Below, one piece after another: positions 1-9,032 of a stretch of DNA of 64,000 nt. Each line of letters begins with the position of its first letter. Positions within the stretch are counted from its first letter, which is position 1. This DNA is from Oligoflexia bacterium (GTDB lineage Bacteria > Bdellovibrionota > Bacteriovoracia > Bacteriovoracales > Bacteriovoracaceae): positions 362,350 to 426,349 of the forward strand of contig JAAEST010000053.1 of assembly GCA_024229115.1 (NCBI GenBank). Direction: 5' to 3'. The notes under the pieces were generated by a model, which ran no database searches, was not told where the DNA came from, and was given only the letters and a program-made list of their open reading frames with translations. Position numbers and translations under genes: made by a program.

Positions 1-2
1 TA

Positions 3-689
3 CTTTTTGATGTTGAAAAGGGTGCAAAGTTAGAACACGTGAGAATTCAGGTTGAAGATACATCAAGTGTTCACTTCTCAAAGACGAGGGCCAATGTTGC
101 TCGTGATGCTCGTTTTCATACTTTCACCATGGCCTTAGGTGGTCAGGTGGCCCGTCAAAATATACTCGTGAATATTAACGGAGAAAACTCTGAGTCTCAT
201 GTTCATGGATTCTTCGGTATGAGAGATGAGCAACATAATGATATCTACAGTGATATTAGTCATAATGTTGGTCATAATGAATCACACCAGCTTGTTAAAG
301 GAATCCTTGATGACAATGCTCGCGGTGTCTTTACTGGAAGAATTGTTATCCAAAGAGATGCTCAGTTGGTAGACTCAAGTCAGCTAAATAAGAATATTCT
401 CTTAGGGACAAAGTCTCATATGGATACACGTCCTCAGCTTGAAGTCTATGCTGATGATGTGAAATGTGCTCACGGGGCAACGATTGGTCAGATTGATCCA
501 GAAGAAGTTTTCTATCTCCAGTCTCGTGGTATTAAGTTAGAAGAAGCGCAGAAGATTCTTTGTCATGCTTTTGCTTATGACACTCTCGATAAGATTCAAA
601 ATGAAGATGTAAAAGCTAAAGTAGAGTCACTACTTTTTGAAAAGTTTGAAAAGTATGCTCTTGAACATTTTAATAAGGATGAGGCTTAG
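3..689 (+). CDS. sufD: SufD, Fe-S cluster assembly protein (3' part)
   Basis: This is the C-terminal half of a SufB/SufD-family protein; the frame is open from base 3, so the start lies upstream of the window. SufD works in the SufBCD scaffold complex, which assembles Fe-S clusters in the cytosol with sulfur supplied by SufS. About 228 residues are visible, against roughly 430 in the full protein. The region around residues 160-190 has the typical C-terminal features of the family, including an AHGATIGQID stretch, a DEEVFYL-like segment (here PEEVFYL) and LQSRGI. SufB and SufD share this fold; SufD is preferred because the gene directly precedes sufS, with 2 bases between stop and next start, as in sufBCDS operons. 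The GTG at 39 is an internal codon, not a start. Confidence 0.9.
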   Translation, partial: LFDVEKGAKLEHVRIQVEDTSSVHFSKTRANVARDARFHTFTMALGGQVARQNILVNINGENSESHVHGFFGMRDEQHNDIYSDISHNVGHNESHQLVKGILDDNARGVFTGRIVIQRDAQLVDSSQLNKNILLGTKSHMDTRPQLEVYADDVKCAHGATIGQIDPEEVFYLQSRGIKLEEAQKILCHAFAYDTLDKIQNEDVKAKVESLLFEKFEKYALEHFNKDEA

Positions 690-691
690 GA

Positions 692-1909
692 ATGTCTTTT
701 GATATTACAAAAGTTAGAGAAGATTTTCCCATTTTAAAAGAACAGGTTCATGGTAACCCACTCGTTTATCTTGATTCAGCGGCCACTAGTCTTAAGCCAC
801 TCTCTGTGATCAATGCTCTTAATGATCATTACTCAAAAGAGACGGCCAATGTTCATAGAGGAATTCATTTCTTAAGTGCCCAAGGGACACAGAAATACGA
901 ATCCACAAGAACGGCCATGGCTAAGTTTATTAATGCTAAAGAGTGCGAAGTTATCTTCACTAAGGGAACAACTGACTCAATAAACCTTGTGGCCTTTAGC
1001 TTCGGTGAAAAGTATATCCAAAGTGGTGATGTCATTTTACTTTCTACAATGGAGCACCATTCAAATATTGTTCCATGGCAAATCATGGCAGAAAGAAAAG
1101 GTGCTAAAGTTGTTGAAGTACCTATTACTGACTTAGGTGAAATCGACATTGAAGCTTATAAGAAGCTTCTTAATGATCTTCCTGTAAAAATTGTTAGTAT
1201 TAATCATATCAGTAATACTCTTGGAACAATTAATCCAATTAAAGAACTTATTAAACTCGCTCATGATCATGATGCGTATTTCTGTGTTGATGCTGCCCAA
1301 AGTGGAAGTCATGCAAAAATAGATGTTCGTGATCTGAACTGTGATTTCCTTGCCCTTAGTGGCCATAAGATGTTTGGCCCAACAGGAACAGGAATCCTTT
1401 ACGGAAAAGAAGAACTCCTTGAAGCCATTCCTCCTTACCAAGGTGGTGGAGCAATGATTAAGGAAGTCACATTTGAGAAAACTACTTTTAATGATCTTCC
1501 TGAGAAATTTGAGGCCGGGACACCCCATATTGCGGGATTTATCGCCCTTAAGAATGCCATTGATTATATCTCAGAGCTAGGACTTGAGAATATTGCAGCT
1601 CATGAGGACAAGCTCCTACAGTATGCCACTCAACAGATTAAAGAAATAGATGGTATTAAAATCATTGGAGAGGCCCAAAATAAAGCTTCAGTTCTCAGCT
1701 TCCATGTTGATGGGGCACACCCTCATGACATCGGAATGATTTTAGATGAGCAAGGTGTGGCCATTAGAACTGGTCATCACTGTACCCAACCTTTAATGAA
1801 AAGATTTAATATTACTGCGAGTGCAAGAGCTTCTTTTGGTGTGTATAACAACTTGGAAGACGTAGATAAGTTTATCAATGCACTAAGAAAAGCTAAAGAG
1901 TTACTATGA
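692..1909 (+). CDS. sufS: SufS cysteine desulfurase
   Basis: A PLP-dependent cysteine desulfurase that removes sulfur from L-cysteine as a persulfide for Fe-S assembly. The protein has 405 residues, the usual length for class II (SufS) enzymes. Visible motifs are the PLP region with EHHSN (about residues 121-125), the Schiff-base lysine in SGHKMFGPTG (Lys226), and the catalytic cysteine in RTGHHCTQP (Cys364), which sits in the short SufS-type loop rather than the longer IscS loop. It starts 2 bases after sufD and its stop overlaps the start of the next gene, so it is translationally coupled within the suf operon. Identification is secure. Confidence 0.97.
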   Translation: MSFDITKVREDFPILKEQVHGNPLVYLDSAATSLKPLSVINALNDHYSKETANVHRGIHFLSAQGTQKYESTRTAMAKFINAKECEVIFTKGTTDSINLVAFSFGEKYIQSGDVILLSTMEHHSNIVPWQIMAERKGAKVVEVPITDLGEIDIEAYKKLLNDLPVKIVSINHISNTLGTINPIKELIKLAHDHDAYFCVDAAQSGSHAKIDVRDLNCDFLALSGHKMFGPTGTGILYGKEELLEAIPPYQGGGAMIKEVTFEKTTFNDLPEKFEAGTPHIAGFIALKNAIDYISELGLENIAAHEDKLLQYATQQIKEIDGIKIIGEAQNKASVLSFHVDGAHPHDIGMILDEQGVAIRTGHHCTQPLMKRFNITASARASFGVYNNLEDVDKFINALRKAKELL

Positions 1910-2487
1910 TCGAGGCAACGATGGAATCAGAAGTTTCAGTTTTTATTCAACCTACTCCGAACCCTAATGCACTAAAGTTTATTGCTAATAAACCCGTGAA
2001 GAAGGAAGGAAATAGTACGTATCGCTCACCTTTGGATTGTGCTGAAAATCATCTCGCTTCAAAGCTTTTTGAAATTCGTGGTATTGACCAAGTTCACTTC
2101 TTTGATACCGTTGTGACGATTACTAAATTTGGTTATGAGGACTGGGAAGAAATTGAAGAAAAAATTGTTAATACAATTAAAGAACTTCTCCCTAGTCATA
2201 ACCCTGATTACTTTGACCCTGATCCTGAAGCAGATCGTCGTAGAAATCTTTCACCTGAGCTTCAGGAAATTGAGAAAATCTTAGATAAGACTATTAGACC
2301 GGGACTTCAAGGTGATGGTGGTGATGTCCAAACTGTTAGCTATGAAGATGATGTTCTTCTGATCAAATACCAAGGAGCATGTGGAACTTGTCCAAGTTCT
2401 ACCACTGGAACCCTTCAAGCAATTCAAGGTATTTTAAGAGATGAATATAGTCCTGAAATTCAGGTATATATAGCACCTGACTACTAA
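1906..2487 (+). CDS. Nfu-type Fe-S scaffold/carrier
   Basis: A 193-residue protein with two domains: an Nfu N-terminal domain (about residues 10-100, with IQPTPNPNALKF near its start) and a NifU C-terminal domain (about residues 115-193) carrying the cluster-binding CxxC, Cys159 and Cys162 in GACGTCPSS. Nfu proteins carry a 4Fe-4S cluster from the SufBCD scaffold to client enzymes. The ATG at 1906 overlaps the sufS stop by 4 bases; an in-frame ATG at 1921 is an alternative start and leaves the conserved domain intact. It is the last visible gene of the suf operon. Some bacteria carry SufU or SufT at this place; the CxxC domain argues for Nfu. Confidence 0.92.
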   Translation: MIEATMESEVSVFIQPTPNPNALKFIANKPVKKEGNSTYRSPLDCAENHLASKLFEIRGIDQVHFFDTVVTITKFGYEDWEEIEEKIVNTIKELLPSHNPDYFDPDPEADRRRNLSPELQEIEKILDKTIRPGLQGDGGDVQTVSYEDDVLLIKYQGACGTCPSSTTGTLQAIQGILRDEYSPEIQVYIAPDY

Positions 2488-2567
2488 GCTCTGATATTCA
2501 TAAAAAATTAGTCAAGAAATCATTATATTTGTATAATTTAAACTGAGATCGAATCAAGGAAGATAAA

Positions 2568-3302
2568 GTGACTCAGAATAGCAAAGTTAATGAAACACCA
2601 AGCTCAAGAAAGTTTAGCCCTGTTTATAAAACTCTCCAACAATTAATGGATGCTAACCAAGGCCTCTTCAAACTTTTTAATAAAGTAAAAAGTCCAGGTC
2701 TGATTCAGGCCATCTGGCAAGCAAGACAAATCGAAGTTGATTCACTTAATAGTCACCTCTCTCGCACAGAAGAAGAGCTTCAAGCAGCTCGTGAGGAAAT
2801 CTCTCGATTAAAACAATTACGTCGTGAAGATTTAGAAAATTATCAAAACACACTTTTCAATGTAAATACGCTTCTTGATAAGAGAGAAGATGAAATCAAG
2901 TGGCTAGAGAAAGTTAACGATAGTCTCAAAGTTCAAATTGAGTTTCTTGATGAAGAAAACTCTACTCTTTCTGAAAAGAAAGAGAAGCTTGAAAAATTCT
3001 CTCGTGACATTGATCGTGCTCTTTCAATTACTCAATCAAGACTTCTTGAAGCTCATAAGAAATCAAAGATTACAGAAGATAATTTGGCCATTGCTCATGC
3101 AACAATTGTTAAGCTTGACGATGATGTTACGACCAGAGAAGAAGAGATCTTTGAACTTAAAGATGAGATCAATTATCTTTCTAAAGAAATTGAAGATCTT
3201 AAGACGTATGCAAAACAATATCGTAAGATTAATCACAAAATGGAAAATGAGCTTTATCGAGTCAATACCGAATTAGAAAAAGCTCAGTCTCTCTTAAATT
3301 AA
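2568..3302 (+). CDS. Coiled-coil protein of unknown function
   Basis: A 244-residue, highly charged protein with no recognised domain. From about residue 52 to the C-terminus it is rich in Glu, Lys and Leu with heptad-like spacing, which predicts a long, nearly continuous coiled coil. There is no signal peptide and no membrane segment, so it is expected to be cytosolic. The start is a GTG at 2568 preceded by an AAGGA-like ribosome site at about 2557. It lies 80 bases after the suf operon and 9 bases before the next gene. Structural or scaffold roles (cell-pole, filament or chromosome organisation) are possible but not shown by the sequence. Confidence 0.75.
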   Translation: MTQNSKVNETPSSRKFSPVYKTLQQLMDANQGLFKLFNKVKSPGLIQAIWQARQIEVDSLNSHLSRTEEELQAAREEISRLKQLRREDLENYQNTLFNVNTLLDKREDEIKWLEKVNDSLKVQIEFLDEENSTLSEKKEKLEKFSRDIDRALSITQSRLLEAHKKSKITEDNLAIAHATIVKLDDDVTTREEEIFELKDEINYLSKEIEDLKTYAKQYRKINHKMENELYRVNTELEKAQSLLN

Positions 3303-3311
3303 TTATTACCA

Positions 3312-4166
3312 ATGAGAAATATGAAACTCTTGTATTTCTCACTTTTCTTTTTTCTTTCAACAAAGATTTTTGGCTTTGATTATATAGCTCCTACTGGACA
3401 TTGCGATAAGAGAAACTTTCAAGAATTCTATCAGACTCTCTATTCTCAAGAGTCCAATCTCAAAGAAGAAATATTTCAGTCAAAAGATTACAAAAATTAC
3501 TTTAATCAACTGATAGAAGATAATTGCCGAGTATTAAAACTGAGAAGAGAATTTATTAACTTCAATTTCCCAAGAATTTGTAAAAAGAAAGAGATAAAAA
3601 CAACTTGTATTCAAAGAATTCATAATGAGCTAATTTCAAAATCTCCACTTACTCTTGATGCTATTGATTTGTTACATTTGCTTCAGCTTTCAATTATTAA
3701 AAATCAAGATTTTGACCCAAGAGAAGATGTGAATATTCAATTATTTCAAATGAAGAATATGTTTAAAGCCGCTCTTCTGACTTTTAAACACTTTGAAAAA
3801 AGATATAAAATAGAGCGTTTCTTTCCTAAAGCAAAAGTCCTTTCCCATTCTGAAATAACAAAAGAGATGATTCAATTTTACAAAAAGAAAGAAAATCTTC
3901 ATAAGAAGTATCCAAAAGACGATAGTATTTCCATAAAGGATGTTTTTCTAAAAGAGGCCATGCTTAATAATGAGTTTGCAATGAATAGCAAGCTCGCTAT
4001 TTACTCAGATGAATTTATTAAAGAGATTAATGTTTATAAATTAAAGAATAAAGACTTTCCAAAAATTGATATCTTTCTTCAGGCCTTCAAACACCATTCT
4101 CAATTAGCTAAAAAGAAAGTAAAAGAATTAAAAGATCTGGATCTTATCAAATTTCCTCAGTACTAA
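3312..4166 (+). CDS. Secreted protein of unknown function
   Basis: A 284-residue protein with an N-terminal signal peptide (hydrophobic residues about 5-20, ending near FG/FDY). The mature part is Lys-rich and mostly helical in composition. Four cysteines at about residues 33, 69, 86 and 95 fall in the N-terminal third and could form disulfides in the periplasm. I do not recognise a family. It follows the coiled-coil gene by 9 bases and probably shares its transcript, which ends at the hairpin just downstream. The start could be the ATG at 3312 or the one at 3321; neither has a strong ribosome site. Confidence 0.7.
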   Translation: MRNMKLLYFSLFFFLSTKIFGFDYIAPTGHCDKRNFQEFYQTLYSQESNLKEEIFQSKDYKNYFNQLIEDNCRVLKLRREFINFNFPRICKKKEIKTTCIQRIHNELISKSPLTLDAIDLLHLLQLSIIKNQDFDPREDVNIQLFQMKNMFKAALLTFKHFEKRYKIERFFPKAKVLSHSEITKEMIQFYKKKENLHKKYPKDDSISIKDVFLKEAMLNNEFAMNSKLAIYSDEFIKEINVYKLKNKDFPKIDIFLQAFKHHSQLAKKKVKELKDLDLIKFPQY

Positions 4167-4173
4167 GAAAAAA

Positions 4174-4197
4174 AAAGACCTCTAAAAAGAGGTCTTT
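4174..4197. terminator. Bidirectional rho-independent terminator
   Basis: A perfect 10-base inverted repeat (AAAGACCTCT at 4174-4183 and AGAGGTCTTT at 4188-4197) with an AAAA loop, flanked by an A-run on the left. It sits between the convergent genes ending at 4166 and 4231 and can serve both strands; the long A-run gives the U-tract for the minus strand. Confidence 0.85.
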
Positions 4198-4230
4198 CAT
4201 ATCGCAAGTATTGCTTTTACAAACTATTTT

Positions 4231-4596
4231 TTACTTTTTAGTTGGCTTATAAGACTTACACCATCCACAAGATGGTACGTACTTATTAGCAACCATGGCA
4301 CACTTTCCATAAACAGGTTCTTTCTTATCTGCTTTATAGAATTTACAGTTCGCACAGTTTTGACCGGCCTTAAACTTCTTGTGCCCTTTTGCATCTGCAG
4401 AGTTAGCAACAAAGTTTAATCTCTTTGCAGTTTTACTTGTGTAATCTAATAATTTTTTCTTAACTTTATCAGTAGTCGGAGCACCTTGAGGACAAGACTT
4501 CGCTAATGCGGCTAGAGTTTCAGATGACTTTAAAAAAGCAACTGATGCAACTCCAAAAAGGGCCTTCTTAAAAAAACTTCTTCTAGAATTAGACAT
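4231..4596 (-). CDS. High-potential iron-sulfur protein (HiPIP)
   Basis: A 121-residue periplasmic electron carrier. The N-terminus has a twin-arginine signal (SRRSFFKK followed by a hydrophobic stretch and an ALA-type cleavage region), as expected for a protein that binds its cluster before export. The cysteine pattern CANC (Cys81, Cys84), GKCAM (Cys99) and GWC (Cys113) is that of the HiPIP family, which binds one 4Fe-4S cluster. An additional Cys110 precedes the last ligand. HiPIPs shuttle electrons between membrane complexes and terminal oxidases or reductases; no partner is encoded nearby. The gene stands alone, with a good ribosome site (AAGGAG) just before the ATG. Confidence 0.9.
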   Translation of the reverse strand: MSNSRRSFFKKALFGVASVAFLKSSETLAALAKSCPQGAPTTDKVKKKLLDYTSKTAKRLNFVANSADAKGHKKFKAGQNCANCKFYKADKKEPVYGKCAMVANKYVPSCGWCKSYKPTKK

Positions 4597-4698
4597 GATA
4601 TCTCCTTAAAATTTATCAAAAATGTAGAATCACTATATCACTTTTGGGGCTTGTTAAAAACGGTCTTCGAATTCAATATTATGTTTGAGGGCCCAAAC

Positions 4699-5601
4699 TC
4701 ACCAATTTTGAGGGCGATAGAATTCCATCATCTTTTCATGAGGACTTCCCACTGCTGGTTGATACTTGTAGGTGTAACGACATCTCGCAGGTAAACTAAT
4801 GAGAATCGAATCTGTACGGCCATTACTTTGTAAACCAAAAGAAGTTCCACGATCATGAAGAAGATTAAATTCTACATACCGACCACGACGATGTAGTTGG
4901 AAGTCCACATCATCATCATTGAAATCTTCATTCACTCTCTTTTCGACAATAGGAAAATAGCTTTTTATAAAATTCTTTGAAAGGTCTTTAACCATGGCCG
5001 CATCTTTTTCGACCTCACCTGTATTATAGTGATCGAAGAAAATTCCACCGATCCCTCTCATCTCATTATCACGATGTTTATTTACAAAGTACTCATCACA
5101 TTGCTTTTTAAAGTTTTCATAATGACCATAAGGTTCACAGGCATCTTTCCAAACTTGATGGAAGTATTTGAAGTCTTCTTCATTTGGATAGAATGGAGTT
5201 AAGTCAGCTCCCCCACCGAACCAAAAACGATCTCCAGCTTGAATCATTCTGAAGTTTGCATGAACAGTTGGTACTCTTGGATTAAATGGATGAATGATCA
5301 GGCTGATTCCTGCGGCCCACATCTCATCAGTATTTCCCCCAATTCTCTTAGCAAAATCAGGATTTACTTTTCCATGAACGAGACTCGTATTTACCCCAGC
5401 ATTCTCAAAGATCTTACCTGTAAGAGCGCGAGTTCTTCCCCCGCCTCCATCAGCACCAACAAAGTCTTTTCTCTTCCAAAGATCTTCATTAGTCTCAAGC
5501 GCTGCATCAATACGTTTCATTTCATTACATATCTCATCTTGAAGATCATTAACGTGTTGATGAAAGCTCTCTTTAATTGTGCTAAGCATAATTCGTCCCA
5601 T
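4699..5601 (-). CDS. hemF: Oxygen-dependent coproporphyrinogen III oxidase
   Basis: HemF converts coproporphyrinogen III to protoporphyrinogen IX by two O2-dependent decarboxylations in haem synthesis. The 300-residue length is typical. Family motifs are clear: FGGGADLTPFYP, a GIFFDHYN segment, RRGRYVEFNLLHDRGT, and SLPARCRY followed by the C-terminal GSPHEKMMEFY and a terminal NW. The start could be the ATG at 5601 or the internal ATG at 5589-5587, which differ by four residues. The gene is monocistronic and diverges from the DUF3943 gene. Presence of the aerobic enzyme implies oxygen-dependent haem synthesis. Confidence 0.96.
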   Translation of the reverse strand: MGRIMLSTIKESFHQHVNDLQDEICNEMKRIDAALETNEDLWKRKDFVGADGGGGRTRALTGKIFENAGVNTSLVHGKVNPDFAKRIGGNTDEMWAAGISLIIHPFNPRVPTVHANFRMIQAGDRFWFGGGADLTPFYPNEEDFKYFHQVWKDACEPYGHYENFKKQCDEYFVNKHRDNEMRGIGGIFFDHYNTGEVEKDAAMVKDLSKNFIKSYFPIVEKRVNEDFNDDDVDFQLHRRGRYVEFNLLHDRGTSFGLQSNGRTDSILISLPARCRYTYKYQPAVGSPHEKMMEFYRPQNW

Positions 5602-5668
5602 AGTTATTTGTTTCTATTGTTTCTGTCACATGGTAATAGAGTTGTACATAAAGAAACGTACTAAATAT

Positions 5669-6382
5669 ATGATCCATATCAAATTTTTCGCCGTAAATAT
5701 TTTCATCCTATTGTCTTTTGCTAATACTCTAGCTCAGCAAACTCGTGACCTAGATGTTGATCATTATTCAGAGCCTGAAGAGCTTTCTCTTGAGACTCAA
5801 GCGGCTAAGAAGAGACAAAAGAAATACCACTACGGTTATATCGATAGGACTCACACATTTTCAGAAAGTGCTAAGCATATTGCCGCTATCTATGGAGTAA
5901 CTTGGGTGGTTTATCCTCTCACCCAGCCTGATGTAGTTCGCAAAAAAGGTAGCTTCACAAAGTACAAAGATAACTTTGGTAAATTAGTTTTTGATAAAGA
6001 TGAACCTTTTTGGAATTGGTTTGTTCATCCAATTAGTGGAAGTCAGCTTTATCTCTATTATCGTGCCAATGGATATAACCGTGTTGATAGTCTTGGTATG
6101 TCTTTTATCTCAAGTGCACTCTTTGAATTTACTGTCGAAATCTATACTGAACCGGCAAGTATTCAAGACCTTTATCAAACACCAGTTCTTGGATCTGTAT
6201 TAGGTGTAGGCCTTGAAAATCTTTCTATGTATCTATTGAATACCGGAAATATGATGGGGCGAGTCCTTGGACATATTCTCAACCCTTCAACTCTCTTATG
6301 GTTTTATGAAGGTAAGGTTCAGATTATTCCAGAATATAACGGAAAAGATGCTGGTCGCTTAACAATGTTGGTGAACTTCTAA
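5669..6382 (+). CDS. DUF3943-like secreted protein
   Basis: A 237-residue protein with a signal peptide (hydrophobic residues about 5-18, cleavage after a TLAQ-type site). The C-terminal two thirds resemble DUF3943 proteins: a region with HPISGSQLYLYYRANGYN, then an EFTVEIYTEPASIQDL stretch and a PVLGSVLG segment. The family is found with outer-membrane proteins in Gram-negative bacteria, function unknown. The open frame extends upstream to 5579, inside hemF on the other strand, but the signal peptide begins at the ATG at 5669, so that start is chosen. The next gene overlaps its stop (TAATG), indicating translational coupling. Confidence 0.78.
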   Translation: MIHIKFFAVNIFILLSFANTLAQQTRDLDVDHYSEPEELSLETQAAKKRQKKYHYGYIDRTHTFSESAKHIAAIYGVTWVVYPLTQPDVVRKKGSFTKYKDNFGKLVFDKDEPFWNWFVHPISGSQLYLYYRANGYNRVDSLGMSFISSALFEFTVEIYTEPASIQDLYQTPVLGSVLGVGLENLSMYLLNTGNMMGRVLGHILNPSTLLWFYEGKVQIIPEYNGKDAGRLTMLVNF

Positions 6383-7056
6383 TGAAAGTATTTATTGTAA
6401 CTCTCCTACTCTTAATCAGTTCTACAATCTTTTCTTTTGAGAATGATTTAGTTCTTAAGGGTGGAATTAGTTATACAGCGGCTAAGATACGTGGAATTAG
6501 CGGAACTGAAGATAGTCTTAATGGAACAGGCTTCAATACCCACTTTGGTTACAAGTGGGTTAACTGGGAGATCAATCTTTCGAGTTATATTTTCTGGGGA
6601 GAAGCCGAAGATTTAACCTATCGAGCTCAAGGAACAACATATACAGGTGATGGAAAACTTCGCCATGTTAGTTTTGGACCAACCTTTAAGTATACTTTCA
6701 ATCAATTTGAACCTTATAAGAATTGGTATCTCTATGCCGGCCTTGGACCATCTTGGTCTTTGCAAACAGTGAAGTTTGATGAACCAGATGATGATCAAAC
6801 TGTTTTTGATAATAATCACAAATTAACATATGAGTCCAATGGAGGATTCCTCTTTATTGGTGCCGAAGAACAAACAAAGTATAAAGAAATGCACCCTGCT
6901 TATATTGAAATACTTTATAGTTATAAGAAGAGTCGTAGTCTCTCGGTCGTTGATACAACTAGTACGACAGAAACAAATATAATTTCAACAGAAGAATCAA
7001 AACAAGACTTAAGTGGTCACTTCTTTATGTTCACCATTGGAATCACCATTTTTTAA
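6382..7056 (+). CDS. Small outer-membrane beta-barrel protein
   Basis: A 224-residue protein with a signal peptide (residues 1-18) and a mature part of alternating polar and hydrophobic residues with many aromatic ends, closing with FMFTIGITIF, a classical C-terminal barrel strand ending in Phe. It resembles 8-stranded OmpA/OmpX-like barrels in size, but I cannot assign a family. It overlaps the stop of the DUF3943 gene, so the two are probably made together; the DUF3943 protein may sit in or near the same membrane. The function is unknown. Confidence 0.75.
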   Translation: MKVFIVTLLLLISSTIFSFENDLVLKGGISYTAAKIRGISGTEDSLNGTGFNTHFGYKWVNWEINLSSYIFWGEAEDLTYRAQGTTYTGDGKLRHVSFGPTFKYTFNQFEPYKNWYLYAGLGPSWSLQTVKFDEPDDDQTVFDNNHKLTYESNGGFLFIGAEEQTKYKEMHPAYIEILYSYKKSRSLSVVDTTSTTETNIISTEESKQDLSGHFFMFTIGITIF

Positions 7057-7070
7057 AAGCGGAGGAAAAG

Positions 7071-7412
7071 ATGAGCTGGAAATACTATCATAATTCAAGA
7101 TGTTCAAAGTCACGCCAAGGATTAGAATATCTTCAAGGTAAAGGAATTGAATTAGAAGTTGTAGAATATATGAAAGCCCCAGTAGATGAAAATGAACTGG
7201 TTTCACTTTTTAAACTTTTAGAAAATGACTCTAATTACTTTATTAGAAAAAAAGAAGATGCGTTTAAGGCATTAACAAACACAGACCTTACTTATGAGGC
7301 CTGGGCCAAAGAAGTAAATAAAAACCCTAAGCTTCTTGAAAGACCAGTTCTTTCAAATGGTAAGAAAGCTATCATCGGACGACCAACTGAGAATTTTGAT
7401 CAGATTCTCTAG
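7071..7412 (+). CDS. ArsC/Spx-family thioredoxin-fold reductase
   Basis: A 113-residue ArsC-family protein. It has the catalytic cysteine at NSRCSKSR (Cys11), a LERPVL segment and a GRPTENF end, the layout of glutaredoxin-dependent arsenate reductases of the YfgD/ArsC type. Such enzymes reduce arsenate to arsenite using glutathione and glutaredoxin, but many family members are not part of arsenic resistance. No arsR, arsB or acr3 gene is nearby, so a role in arsenic resistance cannot be claimed. It has a good ribosome site (GGAGGAAAAG) and is followed by a strong terminator. It may be the last gene of the unit beginning at 5669. Confidence 0.85.
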   Translation: MSWKYYHNSRCSKSRQGLEYLQGKGIELEVVEYMKAPVDENELVSLFKLLENDSNYFIRKKEDAFKALTNTDLTYEAWAKEVNKNPKLLERPVLSNGKKAIIGRPTENFDQIL

Positions 7413-7460
7413 AGTTGATTTGTGCGACACTTTTTAAACAAAACACCATAATAAGTTTGC

Positions 7461-7488
7461 AGGCCTTCAATTGAAGGCCTTTTTTTTA
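7461..7488 (+). terminator. Rho-independent terminator
   Basis: A perfect 10-base palindrome (AGGCCTTCAA at 7461-7470 with its complement at 7471-7480) followed directly by eight T residues. It ends the transcript of the ArsC-like gene. Confidence 0.9.
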
Positions 7489-7587
7489 TTTTATTAAATT
7501 AGACACTTAAAGCTTTTCTAGGGATAACTAAAGAAAGTTTCTATAATAACGAAAAGAAAGAGTAGGAATACTTTTTTTGGGTTAATT

Positions 7588-8967
7588 ATGGGCAAATTTA
7601 CATTATCAATTATTCTCTTTTCATTACTCAGTTTGCAGGTATTTGCAAACAAAGGAGTAGCTAAAGTCATTATCTTAAAAGGTAAGGCCGAAGCTGAAAT
7701 CGATGGAAAGAAAACACCATTAAAAAAGGGAATGTGGCTTCCTGAGGGAGTGACTGTTGAGACACAACCAAAGAGTTTCACTAAACTTCTCTTTGTCGAT
7801 AAGTCATCAATGAATGTTGGTCCAAAGTCCCAAATGAAAATCTCTGCTTTTCCTAAAAAAGAAGCAGGTATTATCACTCTTATGAAAGGTCAAATACGTT
7901 CGAAAGTTACTAAGAACTATATGGATATTAAAGATAAGAGTAAGTCGAAGCTCTTTATTAAAACGAAGACTGCAGCCATGGGTGTTCGTGGTACTGACTT
8001 TCAAGTAAATTTTAATCCAATCAATAATGCGACTTCACTTGTAACGTTTGAAGGGGCTGTGGCCATGGCAAGGTTTGATAACTTGGCCAGATCAGCGGCT
8101 TCTGCCGGACGATTTAATCAAAGAGCACTTGAAAGAGTTGTTAGTAGTGAGAGTGCGGTAATGGTGAGAAAAGGTCAGTACTCAGGTGCCTCGCCTAAAA
8201 TGGAAAGAGTAACAGTTCCAGTTAAGATCTCTCCTATTCAACTTGAGACATTAAAAAATAATGAAGCTGCTTCTTTAAATAAAGGATCAAGCGGACCAAA
8301 GAAAACTTTTAGAAGTGTTCTTCCTCCAGGTGTAGACGGGAAGAGTTTCGCCAATGATGGAAAGGAAATGGAAAAAGAAATGGCATCAAATCTTGGTAAA
8401 GGTGCGATGAAAGAAATCAAAAAAGAAATTGTCAAAGAAATGGCCTTAGCTGGACCAAGTGTGGGAGCAGAAGGAATGATTGATCAAAATACTGGGGCAA
8501 TTGCTCCAACAGCTGGTGGATTTGTAGACCTTGGAACAGCTCAATATATTCCACCTCCACCAGGGTCAGCTTACGATCCAGTAGCTGACGTTTATATTCC
8601 ACCACCAAATGTAGGTCGTATTGACTTTGAAACTGGTGACTTCGTAAATGATCATTATGAATTAACTCCTGAAGGTGAATTTATTGCTAAAGATAATGCA
8701 GGGGGACCAGAAGGTCGTGGTCCTGCAGACGCCGGAGCTCCACCTCCACCACCTCCACCACCTCTTGAACCTTCAGGGCTGCCACTAGGTCTTGGGCCAA
8801 ACAATAATCCAGATAGCCCAAATCTTGGTCCAGATGCATCACCGATTTGTATTCCATGTATCGTTGAAAGGAAGATAAAGGAAGCTAAGAGAAAACTAGA
8901 AGAAGAACAAAATAAAAGATTAGAAGATACAAATACTCGGGTTAACTTCGAAATAACTATCGACTAG
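7588..8967 (+). CDS. Secreted FecR-domain protein with proline-rich tail
   Basis: A 459-residue protein with a signal peptide (residues 1-20). Residues about 40-170 form a FecR domain: GKAEAEIDGKK, then LFVDKSSMNVGPKSQM, and a KTKTAAMGVRGTDF segment, the standard core of periplasmic FecR-like proteins. Residues about 300-430 are low-complexity, rich in Pro, Gly and Asp with a run of eight prolines, suggesting an extended periplasmic linker. The C-terminus has a CIPC pair and a short charged helix. It is the first gene of a unit with a TPR/barrel protein and a CHASE2 cyclase (57 and 22 bases apart). FecR proteins pass signals from the outer membrane to inner-membrane regulators; here the likely receiver is the cyclase. 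Confidence 0.85.
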   Translation: MGKFTLSIILFSLLSLQVFANKGVAKVIILKGKAEAEIDGKKTPLKKGMWLPEGVTVETQPKSFTKLLFVDKSSMNVGPKSQMKISAFPKKEAGIITLMKGQIRSKVTKNYMDIKDKSKSKLFIKTKTAAMGVRGTDFQVNFNPINNATSLVTFEGAVAMARFDNLARSAASAGRFNQRALERVVSSESAVMVRKGQYSGASPKMERVTVPVKISPIQLETLKNNEAASLNKGSSGPKKTFRSVLPPGVDGKSFANDGKEMEKEMASNLGKGAMKEIKKEIVKEMALAGPSVGAEGMIDQNTGAIAPTAGGFVDLGTAQYIPPPPGSAYDPVADVYIPPPNVGRIDFETGDFVNDHYELTPEGEFIAKDNAGGPEGRGPADAGAPPPPPPPPLEPSGLPLGLGPNNNPDSPNLGPDASPICIPCIVERKIKEAKRKLEEEQNKRLEDTNTRVNFEITID

Positions 8968-9032
8968 ATTCAAAATCCTTGTTCAATTATAATAAAGTAT
9001 CGAATTTATTATGATTAACAAGGATGTTTCTC

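Noticed and set aside
865..1528. Minus-strand open frames over sufS
   Set aside because: They lie inside a clearly coding gene and have no recognisable product or start signal.
7071..7412. Arsenic-resistance operon
   Set aside because: Only a single ArsC/Spx-like gene is present; no arsR or arsenite pump is nearby.
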